The notes beneath the pieces were generated by a model. It worked only from the letters and a program-made list of their open reading frames with translations. It did not search any database and had not been told where the DNA came from. Below are positions 1 through 9,035 of a stretch of DNA of 64,000 nt, piece by piece. Source of the stretch: Leptospira soteropolitanensis (lineage in GTDB: Bacteria; Spirochaetota; Leptospiria; Leptospirales; Leptospiraceae); NCBI RefSeq assembly GCF_026151655.1, contig NZ_JAMQPN010000001.1, positions 186,001-250,000 on the forward strand, read 5' to 3'. How positions within the stretch are numbered: the first letter of the stretch is position 1; each line of letters opens with the position of its first letter. The position numbers and the translations under genes were made by a program.

Positions 1-2
1 AC

Positions 3-1232
3 CGATTGGAAAAATCATTACAAAAGGCTTTTATCCAAACTGCTTCCAAACATGGAATCGGTATGATTATGGATACGGAAACGGGAAAAATTTTGGCTAT
101 GGCATCTTTCCCCAATTTTGATCCCAACCATTTTCAAGATTTTCCTTTGGAATCTCATACCAATTGGTCAATTCGTCATGTTTACGAACCGGGATCGACA
201 ATGAAAATTTTCATAGCCCTTATGTTACTTAATGAAGGAAAAATCCTTCCAGGAGAAAGATTCCATTGCCCCGGTTATATTGAAATTGGAAAAACCATCA
301 TTCGTTGCACTGACAATCATGGTCATGTCAATTTAGATGAAATTTTACAATACTCTTGTAACGTTGGAATCATCAAAGCTGCCCAAAAAATTGATGAAGC
401 AACTTACTATAATTATATGGAAAAATTTAAATTTGGAAAACGAACAAACTTTTCCATCCACGAAGCCAAGGGATACTTGCCTCCCTTAAACAAATGGAAT
501 AAAAGTACTCCTTACTTTTTATCCATAGGCCAAGGACTTTCCGTCACACCCATCCAACTCATCACCGCTGCTGCTGCCGTTGTAAATGGCGGGATTTTAT
601 TTGAACCTTCCGTTGTGTCTCAAATCACCAATTCTTATGGAGAACTGGTTCATGAATTTTCGATCAAAAATGAACTACTTGGAATTAAAGAAGGGGCTGC
701 TAAAAAAACATTAAATGCGATGGGAAAAGCCGTTTCACAAGGAACAGGGAAAAAAGCGTATTTAGAAAACTACTTTATCGCTGGAAAAACAGGTACTTCA
801 CAAAAGGCAAAAGCAGGTGCGGGTTACCAAGCCGGTCTTTTTACGGCAAGTTTCTTAGGTTTTTTTCCTGCTGAGAAACCTAAGTATGTAGGTCTCATTG
901 TTTTTGATGAACCTGGTGGAGAATCCCATACTGGTGGTGGAATCGCAGCACCTGTCTTTCGTGAGGTGGTAGAAAGTATCATACCTATTGTGGAAAAAAG
1001 TGAGAAGGCACTTGTGTATCGATTGAAAGGAGAAAAAAATAAAATCTTTAAACTCGATCCCAAAGTAATGCCTGACCTAACCGGATTTACAGCTTCTGAA
1101 ACCATTCAAATTTTAAAACAACTACAGCAAGAATATAAAATAGAAGGTTCTGGATTTGTGAAATCCCAGGAACCAAAAGCGGGATCTTCTCTTCCAACTA
1201 ATACTTCCATAAAAATTATTTTGGAACCTTAA
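3..1232 (+). CDS. Class B penicillin-binding protein (FtsI-like transpeptidase), 5' end outside window
   Basis: This is the C-terminal part of a periplasmic D,D-transpeptidase that cross-links septal or lateral-wall peptidoglycan. Numbering from the TTG at position 6, the three penicillin-binding motifs are present in order: STMK (S64, K67), SCN (117-119) and KTGT (261-264). Residues about 350-408 form a single PASTA-like domain, known to bind muropeptides or beta-lactams in related PBPs. The frame is open to the left edge, so the N-terminal membrane anchor and dimerisation domain are missing only because the window starts here. The stop is directly followed by the GTG of the next gene, so the two are probably co-transcribed. 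FtsI versus a PBP2-type paralogue cannot be decided without the upstream neighbours. Confidence 0.9.
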   Translation, partial: RLEKSLQKAFIQTASKHGIGMIMDTETGKILAMASFPNFDPNHFQDFPLESHTNWSIRHVYEPGSTMKIFIALMLLNEGKILPGERFHCPGYIEIGKTIIRCTDNHGHVNLDEILQYSCNVGIIKAAQKIDEATYYNYMEKFKFGKRTNFSIHEAKGYLPPLNKWNKSTPYFLSIGQGLSVTPIQLITAAAAVVNGGILFEPSVVSQITNSYGELVHEFSIKNELLGIKEGAAKKTLNAMGKAVSQGTGKKAYLENYFIAGKTGTSQKAKAGAGYQAGLFTASFLGFFPAEKPKYVGLIVFDEPGGESHTGGGIAAPVFREVVESIIPIVEKSEKALVYRLKGEKNKIFKLDPKVMPDLTGFTASETIQILKQLQQEYKIEGSGFVKSQEPKAGSSLPTNTSIKIILEP

Positions 1233-3137
1233 GTGAACGAAACGTTTTTAGAAAAAAATCTAGCTGCTCTACCTTCTCAGTTAGCAGAACTAATTCAGAA
1301 TCAAAATCAAAAATCTGCATTTCCGAATTCTATAGATTCCAAAAAGATACCTTCTTACCAACTAACAAAATCAAAAACGGGAGATCTTACGTTAGAATTA
1401 GAAGGTGTTTGGATCCATAGTCGGTTTGATCCCAAAAAAGAAGCCGAACGATTTGCCACCGAACTTCCTCATGATGGAAGTGACCGTATTTATCTTTTGT
1501 TTGGTGCAGGCCTTGGTTATATCCTTCCTTATCTCTTAGAAAGAGAAAAAGTAAATATCATTTGGATGGAGCCACATTTATTTTTTATTAGGGAAGCATT
1601 TCAAATATTTGATTTTTCCAAACCACTCTTAGATGGTAAGTTAATCCTTATCACAGGAGAAAAATTAGAAGACCAACTCTCCGATGCAGTCAAAGGGAAG
1701 GGAACGCATCCCATTAGTTTTGTTCCTCACAGGGGGTCTTGGCAATGGAGAGAATCTGATTATTTAAAACTCCGTCATACCGCCGAACAGATGTTTCACA
1801 AAAAAGATGTGAACCTAGCGACTCTCACCAGGTTTGAAAAAATTTGGGCCAAAAATATTTGTTACAACCTTCCTGAATTATCTAAGTTTCGTCCCGTTTC
1901 CGATCTATTTGGAATTGCTGAAGGAATTTCTATTGTTGTATGCGGGGCCGGACCAAGTCTTTCCGAATCCATACCCGATTTAACAAAGTATAGAAACCAG
2001 TTTCTTCTCCTCGCGGTAGATACGGCCCTACCCATCCTCACGTCTTTTGGTATAGATCCCGATTTGATTTTTTCTGTCGACCCGCAGGCCTTAAATAGCC
2101 AATACCTAGAAGATTATTCTGGAAACGGAATTCTCATTTTTGATCCCACATCCACTTATTTAAGTTTACGATTAGAAAAAGGACCAAGCAAAGGTTTTGT
2201 GACCTCTTCTCCCTTTCCTTTGATTGGATTACTAGAAAGAACTGGTGGCGGCGAAATTGGATCTGTTCCTTTTGGTGGGTCCGTTTCCACCAACGCAGCA
2301 AGCCTTGCGACTCTTATGGGTGCAAGTTCTGTTTTTTTAGTAGGTCAAGATTTGAGTTTTACGAAGGGTCTTGCACACTCCAAAGGGGCGGTCCTCGAAG
2401 AACGATTGAACTATTTAGAATCAAGAAAGTTTCGCCGAGAAAAACATAACTACAAACAACTGTTTGCCTTACCCCAGAAAAAAGTCACAGGGAATTTGGA
2501 AGAAACCTATATCACCAATGAAAAGATGTTAATCTTTAAAAAATGGTTCGAAGACCATGCCAAAGATAATCCTTGGACCAATCTCACTAAGTTTGGTGCC
2601 AAACTAGAAGGAATTCCCCATTCTGAGTTTTCAAAAGAGTTCTCAAGTGATAAACAAGAAGTTGAAAAACAAAGGATTTTAGTCGATGCGGTTTGTCATA
2701 AAATCGATTCCAAATTAAAAGCGGAACATTCTTTTTTTCAAGAGAAACTGTTGGTTTCAGAAATTAAGTCCACAACGGAAGCATTGTCGGAATTTGTCAC
2801 AATTATTAAAAGAGGTCTTACTGTTTCACAAAGAATTTACAACCAAATCAAATTAAACCAAATCAATCCAAAAACTTTTTCAGAAGACATCAAACAAATG
2901 GATTCAATCGATGAACAGGTGTCTGGAAAAAAAGGATTAAATGAAATATTAAGTTTGGGAATCCAAAGAGTTATTTTAACCATTACAGAAGGTTATGACG
3001 ACAACCTAACTTTGGAAGAAAAAGAAAATCCAAGGCTTGCAGTGGCAAAAAAGTCTTTATTGTTGTATGAAGGATTATATTCATCCGTTCAGTCTACCAA
3101 ACGGATGCTCACAAAATCACTCTATCGAATGTTGTAA
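1233..3137 (+). CDS. DUF115 / MptE-like protein (Maf-type motility or glycosylation factor)
   Basis: A 634-residue cytoplasmic protein starting with GTG immediately after the PBP stop. The central domain carries a GAGPSL motif at about 238-243, typical of the DUF115 (6-hydroxymethylpterin pyrophosphokinase MptE-like) fold. An earlier glycine-rich strand-loop (LLFGAGLGYIL, about 89-99) matches the N-terminal part of Maf-type proteins. In other bacteria Maf proteins transfer nonulosonic acids to flagellin, and spirochaetes carry several DUF115 paralogues of unknown substrate. The C-terminal 200 residues are mainly helical and charged. Adjacency to a PBP suggests an envelope-related job, but no substrate can be read from the sequence. 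It converges with the OmpA-domain gene, with nine bases between stops. Confidence 0.8.
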   Translation: MNETFLEKNLAALPSQLAELIQNQNQKSAFPNSIDSKKIPSYQLTKSKTGDLTLELEGVWIHSRFDPKKEAERFATELPHDGSDRIYLLFGAGLGYILPYLLEREKVNIIWMEPHLFFIREAFQIFDFSKPLLDGKLILITGEKLEDQLSDAVKGKGTHPISFVPHRGSWQWRESDYLKLRHTAEQMFHKKDVNLATLTRFEKIWAKNICYNLPELSKFRPVSDLFGIAEGISIVVCGAGPSLSESIPDLTKYRNQFLLLAVDTALPILTSFGIDPDLIFSVDPQALNSQYLEDYSGNGILIFDPTSTYLSLRLEKGPSKGFVTSSPFPLIGLLERTGGGEIGSVPFGGSVSTNAASLATLMGASSVFLVGQDLSFTKGLAHSKGAVLEERLNYLESRKFRREKHNYKQLFALPQKKVTGNLEETYITNEKMLIFKKWFEDHAKDNPWTNLTKFGAKLEGIPHSEFSKEFSSDKQEVEKQRILVDAVCHKIDSKLKAEHSFFQEKLLVSEIKSTTEALSEFVTIIKRGLTVSQRIYNQIKLNQINPKTFSEDIKQMDSIDEQVSGKKGLNEILSLGIQRVILTITEGYDDNLTLEEKENPRLAVAKKSLLLYEGLYSSVQSTKRMLTKSLYRML

Positions 3138-3146
3138 TTAATTCTG

Positions 3147-4202
3147 TTATTCGGTAACCGATAAAACTGTAAAATCAACTCTTCGGTTTTTGATTCGACC
3201 AGCTTCTGTAGAATTTGATTCAATTTCTGCTGTTTCACCAAACCCGCGATAGTCAAGCTGGGTTGAACTGACGCCATTTTTCACTAGTTCATCAAAAATA
3301 AATTTTGCTCGTTCGTCGGATAGAATTTTGTTTTCATCCATCTCACCAATAAAACAGGTATGTCCTTTTACTCGAACACGGATCCCAGGGTATGCCTTTA
3401 ATGCTTCCGCTAAGGTTGCGATTTTATCACTGGCACCATCTTCTGTTTGCATACTTTGTTTGATGAAACGAATTTGTAAGTCATTGATATAACGAATGGC
3501 AGAAGCTCTGGATTCAAAGCGAGACGATACTTTACCTTGGGATAACTCCACTCGTTCTAAAGAGCGAGATCCTGCATCTTGAGAAAGATTTGAGTTTTGA
3601 CTTGTGATTGTATTTTGCGATGAATTTGAACTACGATTGCAGCTACGTATACCAAAAATGATAAGAACGATAAAAAATACTGCTATTAAACCAAGTAAAA
3701 CAATTCTTCCGATACGATTTTGTCTTGGTGTGATTTGAAATTTATTCAGCGCAACTAACTCATTGTATTCTGGTGTTGGTGCGATTTCCTCTCGAGAAGA
3801 TTCACCAAATTCATAACTTTCTACATAAGGAGTGAAACCTTCATCAGAAGCCTTAGCAGAACGAACTGAACTTCGTTTTTTTGCAGATTCTTTTTTTGCA
3901 GATGATTTAGCCGATGATTTTTTCTTTGCTGCTGGAACCGAAATTTTAGCAGCCCATTTACGGATTTCAGAACGAAGGAATTCATCTGCTTCAGGATTAA
4001 ATTTAAAATTATCTCGTATGTATTTTACAGTTCGTTTTTCAACATCTGTATAATCGCCACCATCTTTGATGGCATCAAATAAAGTTTTCGCAATGTTTTT
4101 GCCAATTGGAGCTTTGCTACGTTTGGTGGCTTTCTCAACGATTTCTAACAATTCATTATCATAATGTTTACCACTGATGGTACGGTAATAACTATCTGCC
4201 AC
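3147..4202 (-). CDS. Transmembrane OmpA-domain protein with lysine-rich cytoplasmic linker
   Basis: A 351-residue single-pass protein. Residues 1-90 form a helical domain of unknown type. Residues about 93-118 are a basic, low-complexity Lys/Ser/Ala stretch resembling a histone H1 tail. A hydrophobic segment at about 165-187 (IVLLGLIAVFFIVLIIFGI) spans the membrane. The C-terminal 120 residues are an OmpA/MotB-like peptidoglycan-binding domain with the GFGE and NRRV signatures. The positive-inside rule puts the N-terminus in the cytoplasm and the OmpA domain in the periplasm. The GTG start is chosen because AAGGAG lies seven bases upstream. It may be the last gene of the valS-purD-prfB set, 62 bases after the regulator. 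Confidence 0.8.
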   Translation of the reverse strand: MADSYYRTISGKHYDNELLEIVEKATKRSKAPIGKNIAKTLFDAIKDGGDYTDVEKRTVKYIRDNFKFNPEADEFLRSEIRKWAAKISVPAAKKKSSAKSSAKKESAKKRSSVRSAKASDEGFTPYVESYEFGESSREEIAPTPEYNELVALNKFQITPRQNRIGRIVLLGLIAVFFIVLIIFGIRSCNRSSNSSQNTITSQNSNLSQDAGSRSLERVELSQGKVSSRFESRASAIRYINDLQIRFIKQSMQTEDGASDKIATLAEALKAYPGIRVRVKGHTCFIGEMDENKILSDERAKFIFDELVKNGVSSTQLDYRGFGETAEIESNSTEAGRIKNRRVDFTVLSVTE

Positions 4203-4264
4203 GTGAAAGCTCCTTAGTAATCATATCGACAGGGTTGGCCAATCTATCCATTCTTTTCTGGACT

Positions 4265-5761
4265 TTAGGTGTTGAATCCGTCCAGAAATTGGTTATTTTT
4301 AATCTTATATTGCAAAGAACCACGGCTAATTCCCAAAAGTTTGGCTGCCTCTTCCTGAGTGGAGACGCGTTGAAAGGCCTCCTTGATCCAAATTGCCTCC
4401 AATCGTTCGATGGCAATGTTCAAAGATAAATTTTCCGAAGGAGATAAAATTTCTGTTCCCAAAGCAAAACTCTGAACCTTCGCCGGAACCTCTGTTTCTC
4501 GTTTCCCATCTTGCAAAAAGGAATGTGGTTCCAAAACTGCTTCCGGTGGAACAAGTACTGCATACTGAATCACACTTTGTAATTGCCTTACATTGCCACT
4601 CCAAGGCATACCTGTGAGTGCTTTTAATGCCTCAGTAGAGAATGTTTTACTCCTTCCATATTGTTTGTTGTATTGGTATAAAAAATGGTGAGCTAAAAGT
4701 GGGACATCCCCTCTTCGTTCTCTTAGTGGCGGCACTCTAAGCGGAACTTCTGCTAGGCGGTAATACAAATCCATAGAAAAAGTTTCTTTCTGGATATCTT
4801 CCAACAAATCTCTTTTGCTACCAGTAAAAATTCTGATATTTAGAACTTCATCCTTCTTTTTAAGAGAAGGATTAGGCATAGTTTTATCTCTTAAGGTATG
4901 AAATAGTCTTGTTTGCAAATTAGTTGGTAAATCCCCAATGGATTCAATGTAAAGCGAACCACCGTTAGCCTGTTCTAATTTACCCGGATTGAAAATTTTT
5001 CCACTTTGGGAACCAAATAACTCTGCATCTAATAATTCATAACTTAAACCCGAACAATCTACAGTGAGAAATGGACCATTTTTTCTTTGAGAAATATAAT
5101 GCAAAGCCTTAGCGACAAGTTTTTTACCAGCACCTTCTTCTCCAATGATCATCACAGACGTATCAGAGGGGCCCACCTGACGAATCCTATGTTTTAAAAA
5201 CAAAATACTCGGATCATAACCAAGAATTTCTTCAACGGGATCTTCTTCTCTTTTGGATTTTTCAAAGGCTTCTTTCGCAATTCGTTCTTCAAGAATCACA
5301 ATAGTTAACTGAGAGGCAAATAACGTGGCTTGGTTAATAATATCGGGCGAGAAAAAATTTACCTTATCGGATTCTAAGTTTAAAACTCCGACGGTTGAAT
5401 CTCTAGTCAACAGAGGGATGGCAAGTTCCGAACGAACGGTTTCAATGAGTTTTACATAATCTTTATCTAAAGTCACATCGGGAACATAGATGATTTCTCT
5501 AGTGGATGCCGCTCGACCAGTGACTCCCAAGTTAAACGGAAGTTTGGCGGCGATTTTTTTCTCCCAATCCATACCTTTGGCCGCAACAATGGTGAGGACT
5601 TTTTCTTCCTGGTCCATAATGGAAATACTACCGGTTGAGGCTCCAAACAAAGTTAGAGTCATATCCAAAATGAAATTCAAACGATCCGTAATATTCGGAA
5701 GTTGTTGAATTTCTTTTTGGATTTTCCTTAAAGTACCGGAAATATCCTGTTTTACAGACAT
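4265..5761 (-). CDS. GAF / AAA+ / Fis-type regulator with degenerate sigma-54 activation motifs
   Basis: A 498-residue protein with the layout of a bacterial enhancer-binding protein: GAF sensor (about 20-165), AAA+ domain (about 180-410) and a C-terminal Fis-type helix-turn-helix (about 468-490, EEAAKLLGISRGSLQ). A Walker A-like GEEGAGKK is at 207-214, and WSGNVRQL and the sensor region around DLYYRLAEVPLRVPPLRER are recognisable. The GAFTGA loop that contacts sigma-54 is absent: the matching stretch at about 252-261 reads QSGKIFNPGK. Walker B is LYIESI instead of the usual LFLDEI. The fold is clear, but canonical ATP-driven sigma-54 activation is doubtful. It starts four bases after the prfB stop, so it belongs to the same operon. 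Confidence 0.9.
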   Translation of the reverse strand: MSVKQDISGTLRKIQKEIQQLPNITDRLNFILDMTLTLFGASTGSISIMDQEEKVLTIVAAKGMDWEKKIAAKLPFNLGVTGRAASTREIIYVPDVTLDKDYVKLIETVRSELAIPLLTRDSTVGVLNLESDKVNFFSPDIINQATLFASQLTIVILEERIAKEAFEKSKREEDPVEEILGYDPSILFLKHRIRQVGPSDTSVMIIGEEGAGKKLVAKALHYISQRKNGPFLTVDCSGLSYELLDAELFGSQSGKIFNPGKLEQANGGSLYIESIGDLPTNLQTRLFHTLRDKTMPNPSLKKKDEVLNIRIFTGSKRDLLEDIQKETFSMDLYYRLAEVPLRVPPLRERRGDVPLLAHHFLYQYNKQYGRSKTFSTEALKALTGMPWSGNVRQLQSVIQYAVLVPPEAVLEPHSFLQDGKRETEVPAKVQSFALGTEILSPSENLSLNIAIERLEAIWIKEAFQRVSTQEEAAKLLGISRGSLQYKIKNNQFLDGFNT

Positions 5762-5765
5762 TTGG

Positions 5766-6893
5766 TTAAACTTTTGCGTTTGCCTTTTGGTTTGTCAGGT
5801 ATTTTAAGTAAGCAATAATAAAATCTTCCAAGTCACCATCCATTACTGCATGAACGTTTCCGGTTTCAAAATCGGTTCTGTGGTCTTTTACCAAATTATA
5901 AGGATGGAACACATAACTTCGAATTTGTGATCCCCAAGAGATATCACGTTTTTCGCCCGCTTTTTTTGCATTTTCTTCTTCGGCTTTTTGTTTTTCCATT
6001 TCATACAAACGTGCACGTAACATTTTCATTGCGGTGTCACGGTTTTTGATTTGCGATCTTTCCATCTGGCAAGAAACCACAACACCTGTAGGAATGTGTG
6101 TGATTCGCACAGCAGAGTCTGTTGTATTGACGTGCTGTCCCCCAGCACCAGAGGAACGATAAACATCCACACGAAGGTCCTTTTCTTCGATATTCACTTG
6201 GATGTCATCATCCACTTCCGGTGTTACATACACAGAAGCAAAGGAAGTATGTCTTCTTTTGTTAGAATCAAAAGGTGAGATCCGAACGAGACGATGCACT
6301 CCCGATTCACATTTTAAATATCCAAATGGATGATCCCCTTGGATGTACAGTGTGGCATTTTTGATTCCAGCAGTTTCACCCGGTTGGTAATCGACAAGCT
6401 CTGCACGATATCCTTTTTGTTCACAAAACCTTGTGTACATTCGCAATAACATATCGGCCCAGTCTTGGGACTCTGTTCCACCGGCACCAGGATGGATATT
6501 GATAAAAGCGGCTTTACCATCATCTTTCCCAGCAAGTGCATCTAACATTTGCAAGTTTTCAAATGTCTCAAACATACGATCAAAATCATCGTTTAAAGAT
6601 TTTAATCCAGCCTCACCCATTTCTTCCGAAGTGAGTTCGATCAAATCAGGAAAATCACTCAGTTCCTTTTTTAAATCCAACCAAGGATCTAACTTTAGTT
6701 GTAACTCATTTCGTTTTTGAGTGACTGTTTTTGCTTGGTCAGGTGAATCCCATAATTTGGGGTCGTTTGCTTTTTCGATGAGTGAGGATAAACGGTCGTA
6801 GTCTTCCTGGAAATTTTGAGCTGTCCAATAGGATTGGAAGGTTTCAATCATTTCTGATGTTTGTTTTTTTAAGTCTTTTAGTGATCTATCCAT
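5766..6893 (-). CDS. prfB: Peptide chain release factor 2
   Basis: RF2 ends translation at UGA and UAA codons and triggers peptidyl-tRNA hydrolysis. The 375 residues include the class 2 codon-recognition tripeptide SPF (in RISPFDSNK, near 206) and the catalytic GGQ at 251-253, where it sits in E. coli RF2. The reading frame is continuous from the ATG through the N-terminal helix (residues 1-25), where many bacteria need a programmed +1 frameshift at an internal UGA. That autoregulatory site is therefore missing here. The gene lies 25 bases after a hypothetical gene and four bases before the Fis-type regulator, in a minus-strand series led by valS. Confidence 0.96.
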   Translation of the reverse strand: MDRSLKDLKKQTSEMIETFQSYWTAQNFQEDYDRLSSLIEKANDPKLWDSPDQAKTVTQKRNELQLKLDPWLDLKKELSDFPDLIELTSEEMGEAGLKSLNDDFDRMFETFENLQMLDALAGKDDGKAAFINIHPGAGGTESQDWADMLLRMYTRFCEQKGYRAELVDYQPGETAGIKNATLYIQGDHPFGYLKCESGVHRLVRISPFDSNKRRHTSFASVYVTPEVDDDIQVNIEEKDLRVDVYRSSGAGGQHVNTTDSAVRITHIPTGVVVSCQMERSQIKNRDTAMKMLRARLYEMEKQKAEEENAKKAGEKRDISWGSQIRSYVFHPYNLVKDHRTDFETGNVHAVMDGDLEDFIIAYLKYLTNQKANAKV

Positions 6894-6918
6894 AATGCGT
6901 AAATCCGAAGTGGAAGTT

Positions 6919-7758
6919 TTAAAATAAAGAATCTTTGCGAAGTCGTTCCACTTCCCACTGGAAAGTCGTTTCCCTCAGTTGTGGAGTGTTTCCTTCCACA
7001 GTTCCGACTAGAGAATAACTTGATTCTTTTCCGTAAGTATCAGGCAAACGTTTGAGAATGAATTTACCTGATTTTATGAGTTCGATGACATGAAGTAAAA
7101 AAGGATCTTTTTCTTTTCTGCTCATCTCTTCCAAGGAATAATAAAAAGTAGAAAGACCTTTATAAAACCAGTCTATGTATTCGTTTTTACCTCTAGGCCA
7201 AATTTGTTCCAAACGAATTTCTGATTCTTGGACAAGTGACTTACCAAGAAATGGTTTTTGTAAAACACGGCACTGGGAATAAATTTCAAAATTTAAATCC
7301 CGATCTCCACCCTTTTCAAAATCCACACCGATCCAACGGATCCAAGATTTTTTTTCTTTAATCGATAAAGCAGGAATGAGTGCAAACAAATACCCTTGGT
7401 CTTTAAAGATTCGTTCATGAGCCAAATGTTCTAAAATTTCCATCGGGATCATATAATGGCCTTTTGCCCATTCAATCACATAAGGAATGGATTCCAATTG
7501 AAGGTATTCCGGTGGTGTTTCTGAACGAATGATATCACCAAATTGAGTGAGGATAAAAATAAAAGATAACAACTCCTGACGACTGAGTCCTGAAAGGACA
7601 CTCACAGATCCACTTAAGTTTTGAAGAGCACGACGAATCATCAAATGTTGTTGGAGTTGGGTTTGGTTTTCGGACAAAATGATCCCTAGATGTTTTTCAA
7701 AATTGCGAAGGCTTGTACGTTCACAATTTTTAAAATTTCCAGAGATACTAAATGGCAT
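6919..7758 (-). CDS. Hypothetical protein between purD and prfB
   Basis: A 279-residue soluble protein I do not recognise. It has no signal peptide, no membrane segment and no nucleotide-binding motif. The composition is mixed alpha/beta with many aromatic residues (for example WIRWIGVDF near 140 and [18 protein letters not shown] near 197). Its ATG shares one base with the purD stop (TAATG), which implies translational coupling and makes this a genuine gene. Spacing to prfB is 25 bases. Its place between a purine enzyme, a tRNA synthetase and a release factor suggests a constitutive cytoplasmic role, but nothing more specific can be supported. Confidence 0.75.
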   Translation of the reverse strand: MPFSISGNFKNCERTSLRNFEKHLGIILSENQTQLQQHLMIRRALQNLSGSVSVLSGLSRQELLSFIFILTQFGDIIRSETPPEYLQLESIPYVIEWAKGHYMIPMEILEHLAHERIFKDQGYLFALIPALSIKEKKSWIRWIGVDFEKGGDRDLNFEIYSQCRVLQKPFLGKSLVQESEIRLEQIWPRGKNEYIDWFYKGLSTFYYSLEEMSRKEKDPFLLHVIELIKSGKFILKRLPDTYGKESSYSLVGTVEGNTPQLRETTFQWEVERLRKDSLF

Positions 7759-9035
7759 TAGAGAGCACGTCTTCCTATATCTTTTCTATAAAAAGTATCC
7801 GGAGCTTTGATTTTTCCGAGAAACGCATAACAATCATTAATGGCATCTTTTAAGGAACTTCCACAAGAAGTGATTCCGAGGATTCGACCGCCATTTGCTA
7901 AAATTTTGCCATCTTGGTTTTTAGTTCCAGCATGATAAACGACCACATTCCCTTCGTTTGGTGGAATCTCCAAAGGCATACCTTTTGCGGGCGAATCCGG
8001 ATACCCTTTGGCCGCAAGCACCACAATCGCAGAAGATCCCTCTTTTAGTTTTAGATTTCTTTCCGGAAGATTTCCCACTGCAGATGCATAAAAAATCGGC
8101 AAAATATCTTCATCTAACAAACGCAAGACACACTGCGTCTCTGGATCTCCAAATCGACAGTTAAATTCCACTACATTCGGATTTCCTTCTTTGGTTATCA
8201 TCAACCCAACATAAAGAAGTCCTTTGTAAGGATGGCCAGCAGCCTTAAACTCGCTTAACATTGGTTCAATGACGAGTTCCTTTACCTTGGAAAGAACCGA
8301 ATCTGTTACAATCGGAGCCGGCGCATAAGCTCCCATTCCACCGGTATTTGGACCAATGTCTCCATCATAGGCACGTTTGTGGTCCTGGGCTGCAGGAAGG
8401 CACATATACCTTTCTCCATCGGTAATCACAAAAAGGGACGCTTCTTCCCCTTCTAAAAAGGATTCTAAAACTACTTTATTTCCACTTTCACCAAACTTTG
8501 ATTCTAAGAAAATTTCATCTAACGCCTGTTTGACTTCTTTCATTTCAAAGGCAACAGTGACACCTTTTCCCGCAGCGAGACCATCCGCTTTGACCACTAA
8601 AGGTAAAATTTCTTTTTGTGCATAACTCCAAGCAGATTCATGGTCTGTGAACACGGCAAAAGAAGCCGTCGGAACTTTGGCTCGTTTCATCATTTCTTTT
8701 GCAAAATGTTTACTTCCTTCTACTTGTGCACAATAAGCGGAAGGCCCAAAACAAGGGATTCCAATCTCTGCACACCAATCCGAAAGTCCATTCACAAGGG
8801 GATCTTCTGGGCCAACTACAACTAGGTTTGTTCCCGAAGATTTTAAATAATCAAAAAACTTAGATTTATCAGTGATGGATATCTCTTTTGGATCTAATAA
8901 TATATCTTTCGAAAAACCACCGTTCCCTGGAAATACCCGAAGTGATTCCAATGATTTCGATTTAGAGATAGCATCCGCTAACGCATGTTCTCTTCCGCCA
9001 CTTCCAATGAGTAAAACTTTAAATTTATGTTCCAA
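7758..9035 (-). CDS. purD: Phosphoribosylamine-glycine ligase (GAR synthetase)
   Basis: PurD joins glycine to 5-phosphoribosylamine using ATP, the second step of purine synthesis. The 425 residues match the usual family length. The N-terminal Rossmann-like start [12 protein letters not shown], the ATP-grasp core ([13 protein letters not shown]) and the family signature RFGDPETQ are all present. It overlaps the end of valS by 11 bases and its stop overlaps the next start by one base, so it is translated as part of a compact operon. No other purine gene is next to it, so it is separated here from the pur pathway genes. Confidence 0.96.
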   Translation of the reverse strand: MEHKFKVLLIGSGGREHALADAISKSKSLESLRVFPGNGGFSKDILLDPKEISITDKSKFFDYLKSSGTNLVVVGPEDPLVNGLSDWCAEIGIPCFGPSAYCAQVEGSKHFAKEMMKRAKVPTASFAVFTDHESAWSYAQKEILPLVVKADGLAAGKGVTVAFEMKEVKQALDEIFLESKFGESGNKVVLESFLEGEEASLFVITDGERYMCLPAAQDHKRAYDGDIGPNTGGMGAYAPAPIVTDSVLSKVKELVIEPMLSEFKAAGHPYKGLLYVGLMITKEGNPNVVEFNCRFGDPETQCVLRLLDEDILPIFYASAVGNLPERNLKLKEGSSAIVVLAAKGYPDSPAKGMPLEIPPNEGNVVVYHAGTKNQDGKILANGGRILGITSCGSSLKDAINDCYAFLGKIKAPDTFYRKDIGRRAL

